A stretch of DNA of 64,000 nt from Pagrus major (Eukaryota > Chordata > Actinopteri > Spariformes > Sparidae), in assembly GCF_040436345.1 (NCBI RefSeq), contig NC_133224.1:14826703-14890702 (forward strand), given 5' to 3'. The translations under genes were made by a program, and so were the position numbers. The notes under the pieces are model-generated. The model did not search any database. It saw only the letters and a list, made by a program, of their open reading frames with translations, and was not told the DNA's origin. Below, piece by piece: positions 50,601-63,800 of this stretch (positions are counted from its first letter, which is position 1; each line of letters starts with the position of its first letter).

Positions 50601-52668
50601 CTGGTAGCTCACCTGGTAGAGAATTTGCCAGATGTACAAAGGCTGAGTCTTTAGCAGTGGCCTGGGTTTCATTCTGACCCACAGCCTTTGATGCACATAG
50701 ATCTTTCCTGCAAAGATTTTCAGCTTTCCTACATATGAAAAACACAAAAGCCCTAAAAAAGTTGGCTTTACTGGGGAAGCTTAGCTAAGAAAACAATAGC
50801 GTGAATAACAATGGCATAATTGAAAGAAACACACTAATAGCGGCCAAGAGACAAGAAACACCAACGTACCCCAGCGTCTAATAACAGACGGTAATAGAGA
50901 TGTAGTGCATTGATCAGTAACAGCAGTTTTTTTATTTTCACAAATTATCACAAACACTTTCAACTCCTGCCTTTTGGCAGTAAGACTAGATTTATTCACA
51001 AAAAGGTGCAGTGCAAACTCAACAGGTGAACAGAACATGGAAAGTGGAGCTGTTTTTCTGCAACCTTTTTAACATTTCATCATCTCACTCTGTCCCACTG
51101 TCTTTCTTCAGATGGCCTGTCAATGTTATGGTCGCCTGCCCTGCCTGGGGGGCCTGTTGGACAGAGGGGTGGGTGCTGGCAGAGCTGAGGGTTGGACCAA
51201 TCAGATTCACTGCCTACTAGCCTCAGCCAATGGCCTACTGGCTCAGATATACCAGGGTTCAGAAACAGGTACACTTTTCTATTAGTGGTGGTTGAATTCC
51301 TCTGTTTAGCTTCTTTTGGGGTCATATTCAGGGATGATCTACTTCTATATGTCATTTACACACCTGACATATAAATATCATGATGTTGGTCGATGAAATG
51401 GGAATCTCTCCCAGCACTTTCAAGAAAGTTTGCTGACTTAAATAGATGAAGATTCTGTCTGAAGTCAACACACCTCAATATGTTAGTTTGGGTGGAATGA
51501 GTTCAGCATGATCACTTTGCATATGTATTGAACTCTGATGATGCTCTTTTGATGATGCTCTTTTGGTGATGCTCTTTTGCTGTGACAGATGGAACGGTGC
51601 AGTACGAAGGTCCAGGGGTGGAGCTGGCATTTCCTTATCTTGACCAATCTGATCCCTTGCTGTTGCTACAGCTCCAGCACAGATACACAGCTGTCTGCCT
51701 AGCACTCAAACACACGCTCAGGTACAACACTTATACAGAACATAAAAGGAAAATTCCACGTTTAATGGGTGAGTTTACCCAAATAACAAAGCATTTCTCA
51801 TTTATATTTGGTTTACAGCTATGAGGATACTTTTTGTCTTTAAAATGCTGAGGTTTTTAGATATCTAAAGAAAACTGCCTCTCCTCATTTCAATGGAATG
51901 CCATTTGTGATGCATACAGCACTGAAAACTTCATTGTCTGAAACAATGTCCAGATTACTTGGGCCCCACTGCCAACAGCCCACTCTTTAATGAAGAAATA
52001 GTGCTGAATTTGGTATCGCCGAGTACATGAGCCTATACACCGATCCGATACTACATAATTTATTGATTGGAAAAGGGAGTCTGCTACTTCAGCAGTTTCT
52101 CATACATTTTATTTTCCAACTCATTTTGGCTGAATGCTGAAATATGAACACTTAATTTTCCTCCTAATCAAAGAGAACATCAAGTCTCTCCTGTTGAAGA
52201 ATTAATGTTATTATGCTTATGTACACAAGATGTACACATTCACTAGGCATAAGACAACTGCTTAGTCAAAGGTTCATGTCACATATGCATAATTAAAGCC
52301 ACATCTTATCAGCCTGTCACATTGGAGGAAATGTTGAAATTTCATTCTAAAGCCATCATTGGCCATGCAGGGGCACTAAGACACTGCATTGGAGCTTAAC
52401 TGCTATGTAGACTTATTTTGACAACCACTAACATTTCCGCCCCATTCCTTTTAATTGCCTTATTCCCTCTTAGCAACATATAACGATGTAAATCAAAAAC
52501 CAAATACAACAGTGATAGCATGTTTTGCTCAGAAGACCATTTAGGTTATTCCCTTTTATCTCTGTCCACCAGGGTGGATCCAGCCTCAGCTGTCCGTCTG
52601 CCTGTCAGACCAATACTCAACCTAGTGTGCCGAGCCCTTGCTGTCAGCTCCAAAAGCATAGTGAGTGT

Positions 52669-52706
<38 letters not shown>

Positions 52707-52934
52707 ACATACACACATACACACATACACACATACACATGACACCAGACTGAACTTGAACCACTGCCTGACTAAAATTGGTGATTGTGCAGCTTGGCCT
52801 TTTTAAATCACATCAAGGGCATATTGATGTATGGAAGATGGTGGTGGTGCATTGTATATAAGCAGCACAATAGAGCATCTACATTTTTTAAAGAACATGC
52901 TAACATACAATATTGATCATAATCCGTGTTTTTA

Positions 52935-52990
<56 letters not shown>

Positions 52991-55900
52991 AGAATTTAAC
53001 AGGAGATGGAAGTGTGAGGTTGCTGGTCTTGCCCATCATACATACCAACACACTGGAGGTCTTATCATCCCTCATCACAGCGTGAGTATTGACATGTGCA
53101 CACAAACTGTTTCAGTACAGTAAATACTAGTTAATAGTTTAATAATTCTATAGATACCAACCACTACATAATGTAACACTCTGAATCGGGGTGCCCAAAT
53201 TTTTTCCCTTCGAGTGCCAAAAATAAAACTAAATGGTGGGCCATGGGCAAAAAGCAAACCCGTATTGTTTTGTAGAATTATGATGTGAAAATGTTACTTA
53301 CTGAAGTTCCCTTCATTTCTTGACTTCCTGTGCAAACTGTCACTCTGCCAGCCATGCTCAGATTATAACAAATAATTAATTATTGGGGATCTTACATATT
53401 TAGCATTTTTACCTCACGAAAAGGTAAATGGTGTAAACAAGTATATATTATGAATTATCTAATTTAATTTGAATTATTTTTATATGTATATTATATGTTT
53501 GTTTTTTTTCTCCATAGAAACATTTGGTGGGCCAAATTGAACCTTATGGCGAGGCAAATTTGGCCTGCTGGTCCCACTTTGGGCAACACTACTTTAAATA
53601 CTGTGCTGATGGTTGTGTGGTACTGACACTTTGTCTGGACTGTGTGTATTACAGTGTACGTAGCGGCATGGTTCAGTATGCTGCTGTGCTACAGAGGCTG
53701 TTTTCTCAAACCCTGTCTGCCTGGACGCCTTTACCTGAAGCCAGTTTGGGACAGCAGAGAGCCTACAGGTAACTGCAATACTACCACAGACTGATCCCAC
53801 CACATTATTAAAGAAGCAAAGTGAAGCAGTAACATTTCTCCTGTTAGCTGTTTTATAATAAGATAATAAATAAAGACTAGACTAGACTGTTTTTTAGTAG
53901 ATGTTTTTGTTTGCTCTGGGTGACATTAATGATAAAAACTGGTTTGTGAAGGGGCTGAGGTCTGAAAGAACTCTAAAGTCTTTCTTTTTCTATTGAGAAA
54001 AGTTACCTAGCTTGTATTTAAAATCAGCAGGGTAGGGAAGGAAGGGGTTAATTTAGCAGCAGCACTGTGGATGATATGCTGATGTCAGATAAAACTTTGC
54101 AGCTGAAGCACTTGTCTTTTGTGTCTCTTCTTCACCCCACAGCTCCGTGCGCGTGTCAGTGTACAGAACCTTAGAGCTGTGGCTCCAGGTGGCCGGAACC
54201 TCTGCTAGCATCCTTCAGGGAAGCCCTGGCCACTCAGAGCTCTTGTTTAGCCACCTGCTAGGTGACATCACACCAGGGGCGGAGTCTGTTAAGGTTAGTT
54301 CAATCACCATGTAGTTGGTTTTAAAGATTTTCTTTTTGAACCTTAGAATAACCACTAGTTTGCACTTAGAATGGGATAATCTGAAAATTTCTGGTCACAA
54401 TTACACTGCAAAATAATTGCGATACACAATATTATCCTGATAATTATGACAGGACTGGAATCACTTAACCTTACATTTTGTCAAGAAACAAATATTTTTA
54501 TTGCATCACAGATAGGACACGCATCTTTTTTTTTTGTGAACATCCTTTTTGCGAAAAACAAACTGTTTGGCAAAAAGACCTGGCTGGTGGTCACGCAGAT
54601 TGCAAATTGGAGATTCTGGTGTCCATCAGCAGGTTCCATGGGAGGGCATGTCATCGCTCTCTTTTTATTTAGTTCGGAATCCATAGAAATGCCACACATC
54701 TGATTAAACTTTATTTGTGGGGCATACAACGAGCAAACTGAGCCTTCAGCCATAGTGACTAACATACAATTTTGGAATTACTGGAAAGATGGGGCTCTCC
54801 CTTGTGGCAACGCAAAATAAATCTGGAAATCAACATAAGACTGTACGTTGTAGACAGTGTTTTCATGTGACTCATGAGAATATTCATGATTATCCTGATA
54901 ATGGAAAGTCACCACAATCAACTTATCCTGAGTGTTTGTATCCTGATCTGTGATAAAAAATGTGTCAGCTGTTTGTCATATGTCAATGCAGCAGCATGTA
55001 AGTGTTGCTCAAGCTGCCCTTCTATCCCTCTTATCCCTCTGTGTCATTTCCCACAGCTTCGGGCGGGTCTGTCAGCAGATGTTGTTCCTGGAGGGAAGCC
55101 TGGCCCGCGGCGGACAAAAACATTAGTCATAGCAGATGCAGTCGGGCCGTCACTCCAGAGAAAAGGAGACCTTCTGGCGAATCAGGATACTTGCCTTTCA
55201 GCCCTCAGGGGTGATTACATCTTTATATAATAGTCCTGTGATTTCTGTGCTTCTGTATTTTTGGTGTAATCTCACACATTTATTTTCTTCTTAACAGTAT
55301 TGAGGCAAATCATACTGACCTGCGGTACACTGCTAAAGGATGATATACACAAGGTAAATGTCAGGGTTACATTGTTGCTGCATGGTAATGCAGCTGAAAC
55401 ATGCAAAAACACTGTTTGGGGAAATTAATTTCTTTTTTAACCAGAACATTAAGATCTTGACTGTAACTGCTTAACTACTAATACTGAATAGTGCAGCAGC
55501 TGATCTATCTGAACACACATTTTGTTATTTTCTGTAATTTTCCTGTTAAATTATAGTGTTCTTAGATAAGATGTGATGATTCTCCCATTTTGTCTTCATC
55601 GTGTAATCACTTACTTACTTATGATGGATACATCATTCTCTTCTTTAATAGCAAACAGTCAGTGGTTTTCTGCTCTTGTTTTTCTCACAGCGCCTACATG
55701 ATGTGGTGTTGCCACTGTGTGTGCGTTTACAACAGCAACAGTCCAGCAGCAACACTTCATGTGAATCTGCAGGGGGCATCAGTGGACAGTACAGCAGTGC
55801 TCTCAGCCGACAAGAGCTGTACAGGTACGACAGTCATTCACATCATAGATGTACAAGTGCCATGGTTTTGGTTATTACTTTCAATGTACGTGTTTTAAAT

Positions 55901-58900
55901 ACCTTTTGCCATAACTTATTAATGACTATGATGTTAAAGGCTAACAGTCAGCTGTAATCTAAAGTGTTGAGATCCACACTTAGTAGTCCTTTGCATAAAC
56001 TGTCTGCTGAAGTAAGCAGTGGCAGAGCAAGGCAGTTTTCAATGGGGAGGCACTACAACACATAAATCTAAATTATTAGGAATTCAGGTTGTGGTAAAAT
56101 AGATTAGATTAAAATGCAGTGAATCCAACATTTTTAAAATGTATAATTACTCTGACATAATAGATCTATGCAAGACACAGAATATATTAAAGATAACATG
56201 TTACATGTTGGCACTAAAATGTCTTAAAGCAATCAGACCTAGGGTAGATTATATATTTTCCTGAGCTGTGTACTTACTCAAATGTTTTCAAGAGAACGTT
56301 CAGAACTAGAATCAGAAGCCTAATTTTATTTAAGGTAATGTCAAGTTTCATTATGTCGCCTGTCACTATAACTTCAGGAGGATAGTAAAAGACTTAAAGC
56401 CCACCTCAGTGTATTTTGGTATTTTTATGATATTTCATATTTTTCTTAGTCGTCTTCTGAGAATGTTGTTGAGCCACACTGAAAAGTTTTTTGCCAAATA
56501 AAAAGTTTACAAATTTTAAGCTGGTTCTAAAATGGAACCATGGAGCATGACTATAGTTGGAAATGGGAGTCATGCTTCATCCTCCAAGCTTCCTTTATAC
56601 ATGCTAAAAGAGGAGTTTTTGGCAACAGAAATGGGGAGAGCAATGCTAGAAGTACTCAGGGCAGACAGATGTTACCAATCTGAGCATGGAGAAAGTTTAG
56701 CAGTGAAGTTGTCGAGTGGTAGTAAATGAGCAGTACAGGTTACAGTTTGACCATGAATAAACTGGCGCTTCTCAATACCCAAGAAGAACTCATGTTTTAG
56801 TGGCTGCTATCACTATCCCTGCTAATTTTCATCCTGTTGTTTATACATACTAATATTGATGCTATCCCTAATCCTTGGTCATGGACACTGACAGGAAAAT
56901 TGGTGTTCTACATGATTTGATGGGTGGAGAAACCCCCGCCCAGGGCCTGCGAGCTGTGAAGTTACAGTGCTATCGACTGTGCCACTATACTGCCTGCATG
57001 AATATTTTGACTGACTTTAGGTGGCCAAGTCAATTATATTAATATAATGTCAATTCAGAACAAAAGTTATCTTATGACACTTGTCATTAGAGCAGGTGGT
57101 GCACCACACTCATAACTGAGCAGTCAGCAACATTCTACTGTTTGGTACTAAAAAAGTCCAAGACCAAATGTTATTTGTTATTTCTAATAAACTCAGAGCT
57201 GAGAGTGTGCCTGAATTCAGTTAAATGATTTGAGTTTACTTCATACCTGTCTGTCTAATGTTCAGTTTGATATATACATTATTGCAAATATAAGAACAAT
57301 AAAGTCTGCATGGTGTAGATGTGTTCATATCATTGTTTTGTTGGTATTAATTTTCAGGTTTTTGCTGGCTCTGGTCCTGGTCCCATCACCCTGTTGGCCC
57401 CCACCTCTGACTTGTGCTGTGTCCATCCTCAGCAACGGACGCAATGACCGCAACCTCAAGGTAAGTGATTGTTGTGAGTGAGAAAGTAAGAGTTTAAGAG
57501 GGAGAGACTGCTGTATGGTATATGTGTGGTGACTGGTTTGAGGAACAGATCAATGAGTTCTAATTTTATCTGAGTCACCAAAACTCAAATGGAACAAATG
57601 AACAGCAGGAAAATTATGCAGTGCCAATAACTCTATCTTTATGACCTTTATTTGACAGTCAACATCTACCAACAAGTCAACAAATCACGTGGTTATAAGC
57701 TCATGGATCTAACAAGGGAAAACTGTATAAATGCATTTTACTATCTCTATCTATCGTGAAATGTTGGTTGTAGGGTCAGCAAGTGGCAGGTGGTCATCTC
57801 CAGCGGCCTTGGCTGTCCTTTAACAGGACAGCCAAGGCCGCTGGAGATCGAGACTGCCACCCTTGCAGGGTGGCAGTCTCGATCCAATACCCACTGGGTG
57901 GCACCACTCGGGTTAGATAAGGGGTAAAAGCAGAGCTGGTTCGGCCCGGTAAAAAAGTCTTTCTTTTGTTGAAAACCGTTCACACGGTTTCTTAAGCAGC
58001 TGGTCGCTGTAACGTCTTCGTTAATGATGATGGTCTTGATGAAGAGGATGATGATGATGATGGTCTTCTTCAGTCGCTTTGAGTGGTGGTTCTTAGGCTC
58101 TGACTGATAAACTAATTTAACTTCTTTGCTAAAATAACTCAAGGATGCTTCGTTGGCCGATCAAGTTGTCTTTAGTTAACTTAGTACGAGAGGATTTCAA
58201 ATCAAAGTTCACTTTTCCTAAGTCAGGTCACAATACTTGACTTGGTAAGACAATTAAAAACAGAACTTAGTTCTGGAAGAAGCTTAATGAAAGTTGAAGG
58301 TGAAGAGTATAAAAGTTAAAAGAAATAATGCGCGAGCAACTTCTCTTAAGAGTGAGGTCTCGAAGAGAGTAAAACGTGAAGTAAAGAACTTAAAACTTAA
58401 AGTGAAGAGTTTCAAAAAGTGTTAAAGAAGTGCAAGAAGTGAGCTCAGAGGGGGATGTCCCTCCGTTTTGTCCACTCTGATAACAGGCGTGCCTGGGGGC
58501 AGGGCTGCCAGCTTTGGCCTCAGAGTAGATAACAAGTCTGAAACTCACAGAAACTAAAACTAAACTAAAACATTTTAATGTTTCAAATTGTGTTTCACCT
58601 TTCCCAGAAAGTTACCATGGCTTAATGTGGACTGTCTTAAACACAAATCATGTGAATCATTAAGTCATTAACATTCAAAAATAATAATACTTACAATAAA
58701 ACACTTAAACACACTTGATTATTTTGTAGAAATAATAACTTGCACAAGGGTATTGCAGTATTCTAGCTGGGATTATATAGAAACACAAACTATCATTTCT
58801 GGCTCGGGCTGTGATACTACAGACCTGACTTTAACAATGTTTCTTAGATGAAAGAAACTGTGCAGTCTGAAGTAATGATAAGGACTTCAGTCTTATCTGA

Positions 58901-60869
58901 GATTATTTTTATTTTAAAAAAATGATGCGACAGGGATTTTTCAATCAGTACTCTTGTCTATGTAAATATGACTTAGAATGGTAAAGAGGCGTATTGAATT
59001 GCAGGTAACCATAGCAATTGTACTTTTCTCTGGTGAAACTTTAAAAGTGGATGATTCTTGAAAACAGTTTTCTATTTTTGTGACAATAGTCTCTGAACTA
59101 CACCCAGAGGTGTCGAACATGGCAACGAAAACACCTCAGTACCAGCATCATGTACTTTGCTTACATTTTGCTGTCAGTCATTTCACAGTTTTTAATAACT
59201 CTGTGCTTGTCCATCCTCTCTCCCCTCCCAGGTCTCTACATTCTGTACTGAGGCTCTGACCATCTGTAACTCCCTCCTCCACCCTCGCACTCCCTCCATC
59301 GCCCTGCCCTTGCCACCACTCGCCCTGAAACCCACCCCTACCGCTCAAGTTCTCCCCTCCTCCCAGGGACCTACCCCTGGTCTCACTCTGCCAACCCTCC
59401 TAGGAGGCCCTGCCCCTGGTCCTCCCTTTCCAACCCGCCATCCCCTCGGCCTGGGCCACGCTTCCCTGCTGGGTTCTCTGGAGAACCACCTCTCCCTGGT
59501 CCCAGGACTGCCAGGCCAAACCCCCACCCCAGGAGACATGATCCTTTCCCCGCATGCACACCACCAGCAGGACCCTGCCGGACTGGCCCCTCCAGAGGGG
59601 CAGAGACCCGTGTTTGTCCGATACGACAGAGAGGAAGCAGACGATGTTGAGATCTCTCTAGCCAGTGACTCAGATGACAGCGTGGTCATCGTTCCTCCGG
59701 GGATGCTCAACATGGAGAACCAGCAGGATGAGTCGGCAGCAGCAAACTCTCAGAACATGGCCTCTGCTGCACAAGGGGGCACTACAGCTGCACTACCAGG
59801 AGGCGAGTCTGTCACCATGGTCCCCACCACAGCAACAACCACGACAATGGACGGGGTCTCACTTCCCAATGATCTCGCCACCTCCTCCCCCCTACTCACC
59901 ACCTCCACCACCCCTATCAACTCCTTCCCTTCTTCCGGGGCCTCGGTGGTGTCCCTGGTTCCACCTTTGAACTCCAGCACACTCACAGCTCCACCTGGTG
60001 GTCTGGGGGACTCGTTGCCCAGCAGACCACAACTCCAACAGATGCTCTTGCAGCCCTCCACCCCGGGTCAGCCTGGTCCCATCGGCCTGCCACTTCAGAT
60101 ACACCAGCTGCAGAATCAGCTGAGCCAGCAGGGACGGCATCTCCACCAACACCAACCACCACCCCCCAGCAACGAAGACTCTGGTGTCATCAACATTAAC
60201 AGCACTGACGATGAGGAGGAGGAAGAGGAAGACATGGAGGATGATGAAGAGCTGGAGGAGGAGGAAGAGGAAGGGATGGAAGAGGAGGAGGAGGAGGAAG
60301 TGAGTGATTTTGGTGATGAAGAGTTTTATGATGGGGAAGAGTATGAGGATTATGACGAAGAAGAGGGGGATGAGCTGGAGGAAGAGGAGGAGGAGGAGGA
60401 TGGGGACATACCTCCACTGGAGGGAGCAGAGGACAAGGCTGGAGAGGAAGGGACAGAGGAGGGGAAGATGCTTCGAGCAGTAGTGGATGAAGGAGAGATG
60501 CCTGGCTTCAGTGTGGAGGGAGAAGCAGAGGGAGGGATAGAGGAAATCCAGACCAACAGAGCACTGTTTGGGGAGGACAGGATGAAGGTGCAGGAGGTGG
60601 AGAGCATCGGAGTCCTGGAGGAGGCACGAGAGGGGGAGGGAGAGGAGGATGAAAGTGAAAGGATGGATGACCCCACCATGCCACAGATCCTGTGTGTCAC
60701 GGGAGGAGCAATGGAGGAGAGAGACGAGGCTGAGGAGGGGGGGGTGGAAGCAGGAAGAGGGGAGGGAGGAGGAGCACTGCAGGAGGAAGCAAACCTGTGG
60801 GAGCAAGGAGCCAATGAGACTGAGTCGAAGGCTGCCTCAGAAGAATGCACAACCAATAAGAATCTACAG
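47686..60869 (+). CDS. pelp1: Proline-, glutamic acid- and leucine-rich protein 1 (3' partial, 17 coding exons)
   Basis: Nuclear and nucleolar scaffold: with TEX10 and WDR18 it forms the Rix1-type complex for 60S ribosome maturation, and it is a nuclear-receptor coregulator. Exons: 47686-47826, 48060-48124, 48988-49093, 49250-49399, 49995-50066, 50246-50305, 51112-51268, 51589-51721, 52573-52660, 52993-53081, 53655-53768, 54143-54293, 55057-55210, 55298-55353, 55691-55824, 57358-57460, 59232-60869; 3411 nt, 1137 residues so far. [36 protein letters not shown] (an LxxLL motif) and GPGVEL follow human PELP1. The 1.6-kb exon 17 encodes the Pro-rich part, [18 protein letters not shown] (about 735-745), the SUMO-binding-like [15 protein letters not shown] (about 909) and the long Glu tract. 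It ends at a GT donor (60870). The conserved C-terminal part (MLADFID-like) was not found before the right edge, so the last exon or exons are outside. ATG at 47686 has A at -3 and G at +4. Confidence 0.96.
50595..50745 (+). mobile_element. tRNA-derived SINE in pelp1 intron 6
   Basis: Reads GTGCCCTGGTAGCTCACC, GGTAGAG (box A-like) and GGTTTCATTCTGACCC (degenerate box B), then the CTTTCCTGC body common in fish SINEs. Confidence 0.65.
52671..52737. repeat. CA microsatellite at pelp1 exon 9 donor
   Basis: CA and ATACACAC units starting ten bases after the exon 9 donor GTGAGTG. Confidence 0.9.
52938..52989. repeat. TG microsatellite forming the pelp1 exon 10 acceptor
   Basis: About 26 TG units followed only by TCAG, then exon 10. 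There is no separate polypyrimidine tract. Confidence 0.95.
53187..53591. mobile_element. hAT-like MITE in pelp1 intron 10
   Basis: Left end CGGGGTGCCCAAATTTTTTC, right end TTTGGGCAACACTA, with internal GGTGGGCCATGGGC and GGGCCAAATTGAACC; these are typical of a fish hAT-type MITE. Flanks CTCTGAAT / CTTTAAAT agree at 6 of 8 positions, as for an old target duplication. Confidence 0.65.
57770..58560. other. Unclassified repeat-like segment with two palindromes in pelp1 intron 16
   Basis: Starts with two perfect palindromes (57796-57848 and 57847-57883), then CCCACTGGGTGGCACCACTC, ATG/GAT triplet runs at 58018-58062, and an AAGTTAAA-rich part with CTCTTAAGAGTGAGGTCTCG. It looks inserted, but I could not identify the family or its ends. 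Confidence 0.35.
57796..57883. repeat. Two abutting perfect palindromes
   Basis: First: arms 57796-57819 and 57825-57848 (24 bp each, loop TTAAC). Second: arms 57847-57863 and 57867-57883 (17 bp each, loop TGC). They share two bases (AT). Confidence 0.95.
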
Positions 60870-63800
60870 GTACCACCACAGCTTAAAAGTTTCCATGAAA
60901 CAGCTTTCAGGTGTTATTTGCTTTGGCATAGCGAAGTGTTTCCTGTAAGAACAGGTAGCTGAGGAGGACTTTTCATTGTTATTGATTGGTGTTTACAGTA
61001 GCAAATTGCACTGACTGTGTGTTACACCACATCAGCTTCCAGTGAACACGGCCAGACAACACCTATGTTGAGACAGAGGCCAGTTTAATAACACCGAAAA
61101 CAAAACAGAGGTGGTTATCTTGCCTGGTTTGGCTCAAGACCCCCTGAGTCGGCAAATGGGGCCGCTAACCAAGCTAACTGCCTTAAATCCACTACATTCA
61201 TCATCAGTTCTTGTTTACTTTAGCACAAAGCTAATGGTATCTGTCCATCAGGAAACTCCATAAATCACTGTAACCAGCTTCCATTGTTTGCGGAAAACAC
61301 ATACTGCCCCAGTCCAGTGTTCATTGAGAGGCTGTTTAGCAGTTACTTTAGCAACAAGTATAGCTATCTGTCTAGAGGCAGAGCAGCTGAAGGACATCAG
61401 AAAATACTTTCTCCATAAAATATGATCCAGTTTTACCTAAATTAGTGAATAAAGTTATAAGTTTGTGTTTTAGTACAGTAATCCTTCCCATCTGGCCCCT
61501 GGAACACCCTGCTCCGACAGCATCCTTCTCTTTATAAACATCCATGGCAGCCTCATAAAAATTTAAAAAGCATTAATTGGAAGAAAAATTAGTATACAGG
61601 AGTGCTGGATGAGTCATTTTTAACAAACTCTAAGATACTAGTAAGAATACTTACAAAACAACTGATATTAGAATATAGGTGAGATAGAGAGACAGACATG
61701 TGTGATTAGAAACATGACTTCATGGAAATCTCACCTTTTGAAGCATACTTACGGCTTACAGTGTTTAAGTAGTCTGAAATACAAAAAAGGGTGTAAGGAT
61801 GACAGAAATGAAGAAAAGCTCTAAAATGATGCCAGCTGAAATGAGTTGAAATTGCAGTTGATGGAGGACTCCTGAAATGAGCCAAATGAAAGAAGTTGAA
61901 GTTGAAGTTTAAGTGTAAGCACTGACGAGAATTAAAGTGCAAAAAAAGTGGAACAAATGTGAAATGGACAGTGAAACCAGTTTGCAGCTGGTTAGTTTAG
62001 CATAAACAAGGGAACATCTGACCCATCCAGTGTACCTGTACAGTAACATACTCCACCTGTAAGCTCTTATAAAGCTGAATGATTAACCCAGTATTTATTT
62101 GCTTAATCTGTACAAAAACAGAAGTTTGATGACAACCATTCACTGTTTAACAGCTGGTTGCCATGCAACCGGCAGAGACAGGTCTAGTCTTCCATGTAGC
62201 ATCTCATCTGAGTTAAGATATCCATTAAATCCATTAACCATTAACTCGGTTGAAGTTTTCTATAAGCTGGTATGAGGGAAAGAGGGAAAACAATGTAAGT
62301 TAGGCAGAAGGTTATCGGAACAATCGAGGATAATAATAATATTCAAAGGTATCCGTGATGGATTTAATTAAAGTCACAATTCCATTTGTGACAAAGGCAC
62401 AAGACTCAAGAGAATAAGTTAGCGTAGCAACACCATTCAGACCAGGCATATTGAGTTGATTATGTGGACAATGGGCAGAACTTCTTGCCACAATCATCGC
62501 ATTCCTATATCCCCCACTGTCTGCTTTCACTGGTGAATCAAATGGAAGACCTCTGTATTATCTATGACAAATGGTTTGCCTCTCTCTCTCGAGAGAGAGA
62601 GACAGGGAATTGTGGCTGAATAAAGTTCACCGGCCACCTGTGAAATTCATAGTCAAAACAAATAAGGGGCAGCATATCACAGAGAGTAACCGCTATCTGC
62701 TGCCAACTATAGCTGCCGTTAGCTCAGTTAGCTGTGCAGCTACCAGTTCACACTGGGAGCTCAGGGTCTAGGGGAATGTTAAGATGCATTCTGAATCGCA
62801 TAGTTTTTCTTTTAGTATGTACTGCAGCTGCGCTTACAAAGTACATACAGTTGCCTGCAATATTCATACAATTGGGACATACTACTTAGCCATGACAGTG
62901 CACCTTGAACTTTGACCCTCTTGCTATTATGTCCATCACAAAATTTGAGCGTTCAAAGAACGTAGTACCTGCACTTACAAGTGCTTTCATCTGTCATTGT
63001 GGTGTCTGCCATCTGTCAGTAAGCTGTCATATGTTTGTGCTATCTCAGCCTTGTTTATACTGTGTGACACACTGTGACATATGTGACGTATCTTACACTG
63101 TGCAGATGATTGTGGTTCAGAATGGCTAGAAAAGCATCCTGGCTTGCATACTGCAAAATGTGACCGGATGTAGTTGGACATCCTGATATTTTTTGGCATA
63201 CTGGGACATACTAAATCTTTTTCTGGCACACTAAATAGTATGGTAGTATTGGAACGCAGGGTTAGTGTTTACACTTGTAGCATAGGAGCTTTGGACTGTG
63301 ATGAGACAGGGCTAGCTAGGTGGCATGCTAACTGCAGTTGATATCTCTGCAACACAAAACATAGACATCATGATGTCAATACTGCTACAGATTCACATTC
63401 TGTTAATAATTTTAGTTATTTTGCAATCTTTTTAACAAACACATATTGCCCCTTGTATATTAAACCCTCACAGGTAGTAATAAACACACACAGATATGCA
63501 GCCATCTAATGATTCCTATAAATGTCATGTTGCTGCAACTGTATAGTCCATTCCTAGAATAAGTCTGAATTATGTGTCATTGTGAACTCTGAAGACATGT
63601 AAGGTCTTCATCCAGCTTCTGGTCTACATTTAGCCCTGTTCAAACCTAACACTGAAGGCAACCTGTGAAGTTGTTGACCACTAGTAGTGCAATTGAGAAT
63701 AGGCCACCATTTTATCCCATTTAATCATGCATTCTGCTAGCATGTGGAAGATGGTGTTGCTGCTGGTGGTTTCACACTTTTTCACTGATCACTGGCAATT

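Noticed and set aside
58181..58196. AGTACGAGAGGA, identical to the core of the sarcin-ricin loop of large-subunit rRNA
   Set aside because: Only about 12 bases agree; flanking sequence shows no further rRNA similarity. Most likely chance.
59892..60806. A 304-codon minus-strand open frame opposite pelp1 exon 17
   Set aside because: It is the antisense shadow of the Glu-rich coding region (GAG read as CTC gives Leu/Pro/Ser-rich peptide), with no family resemblance.
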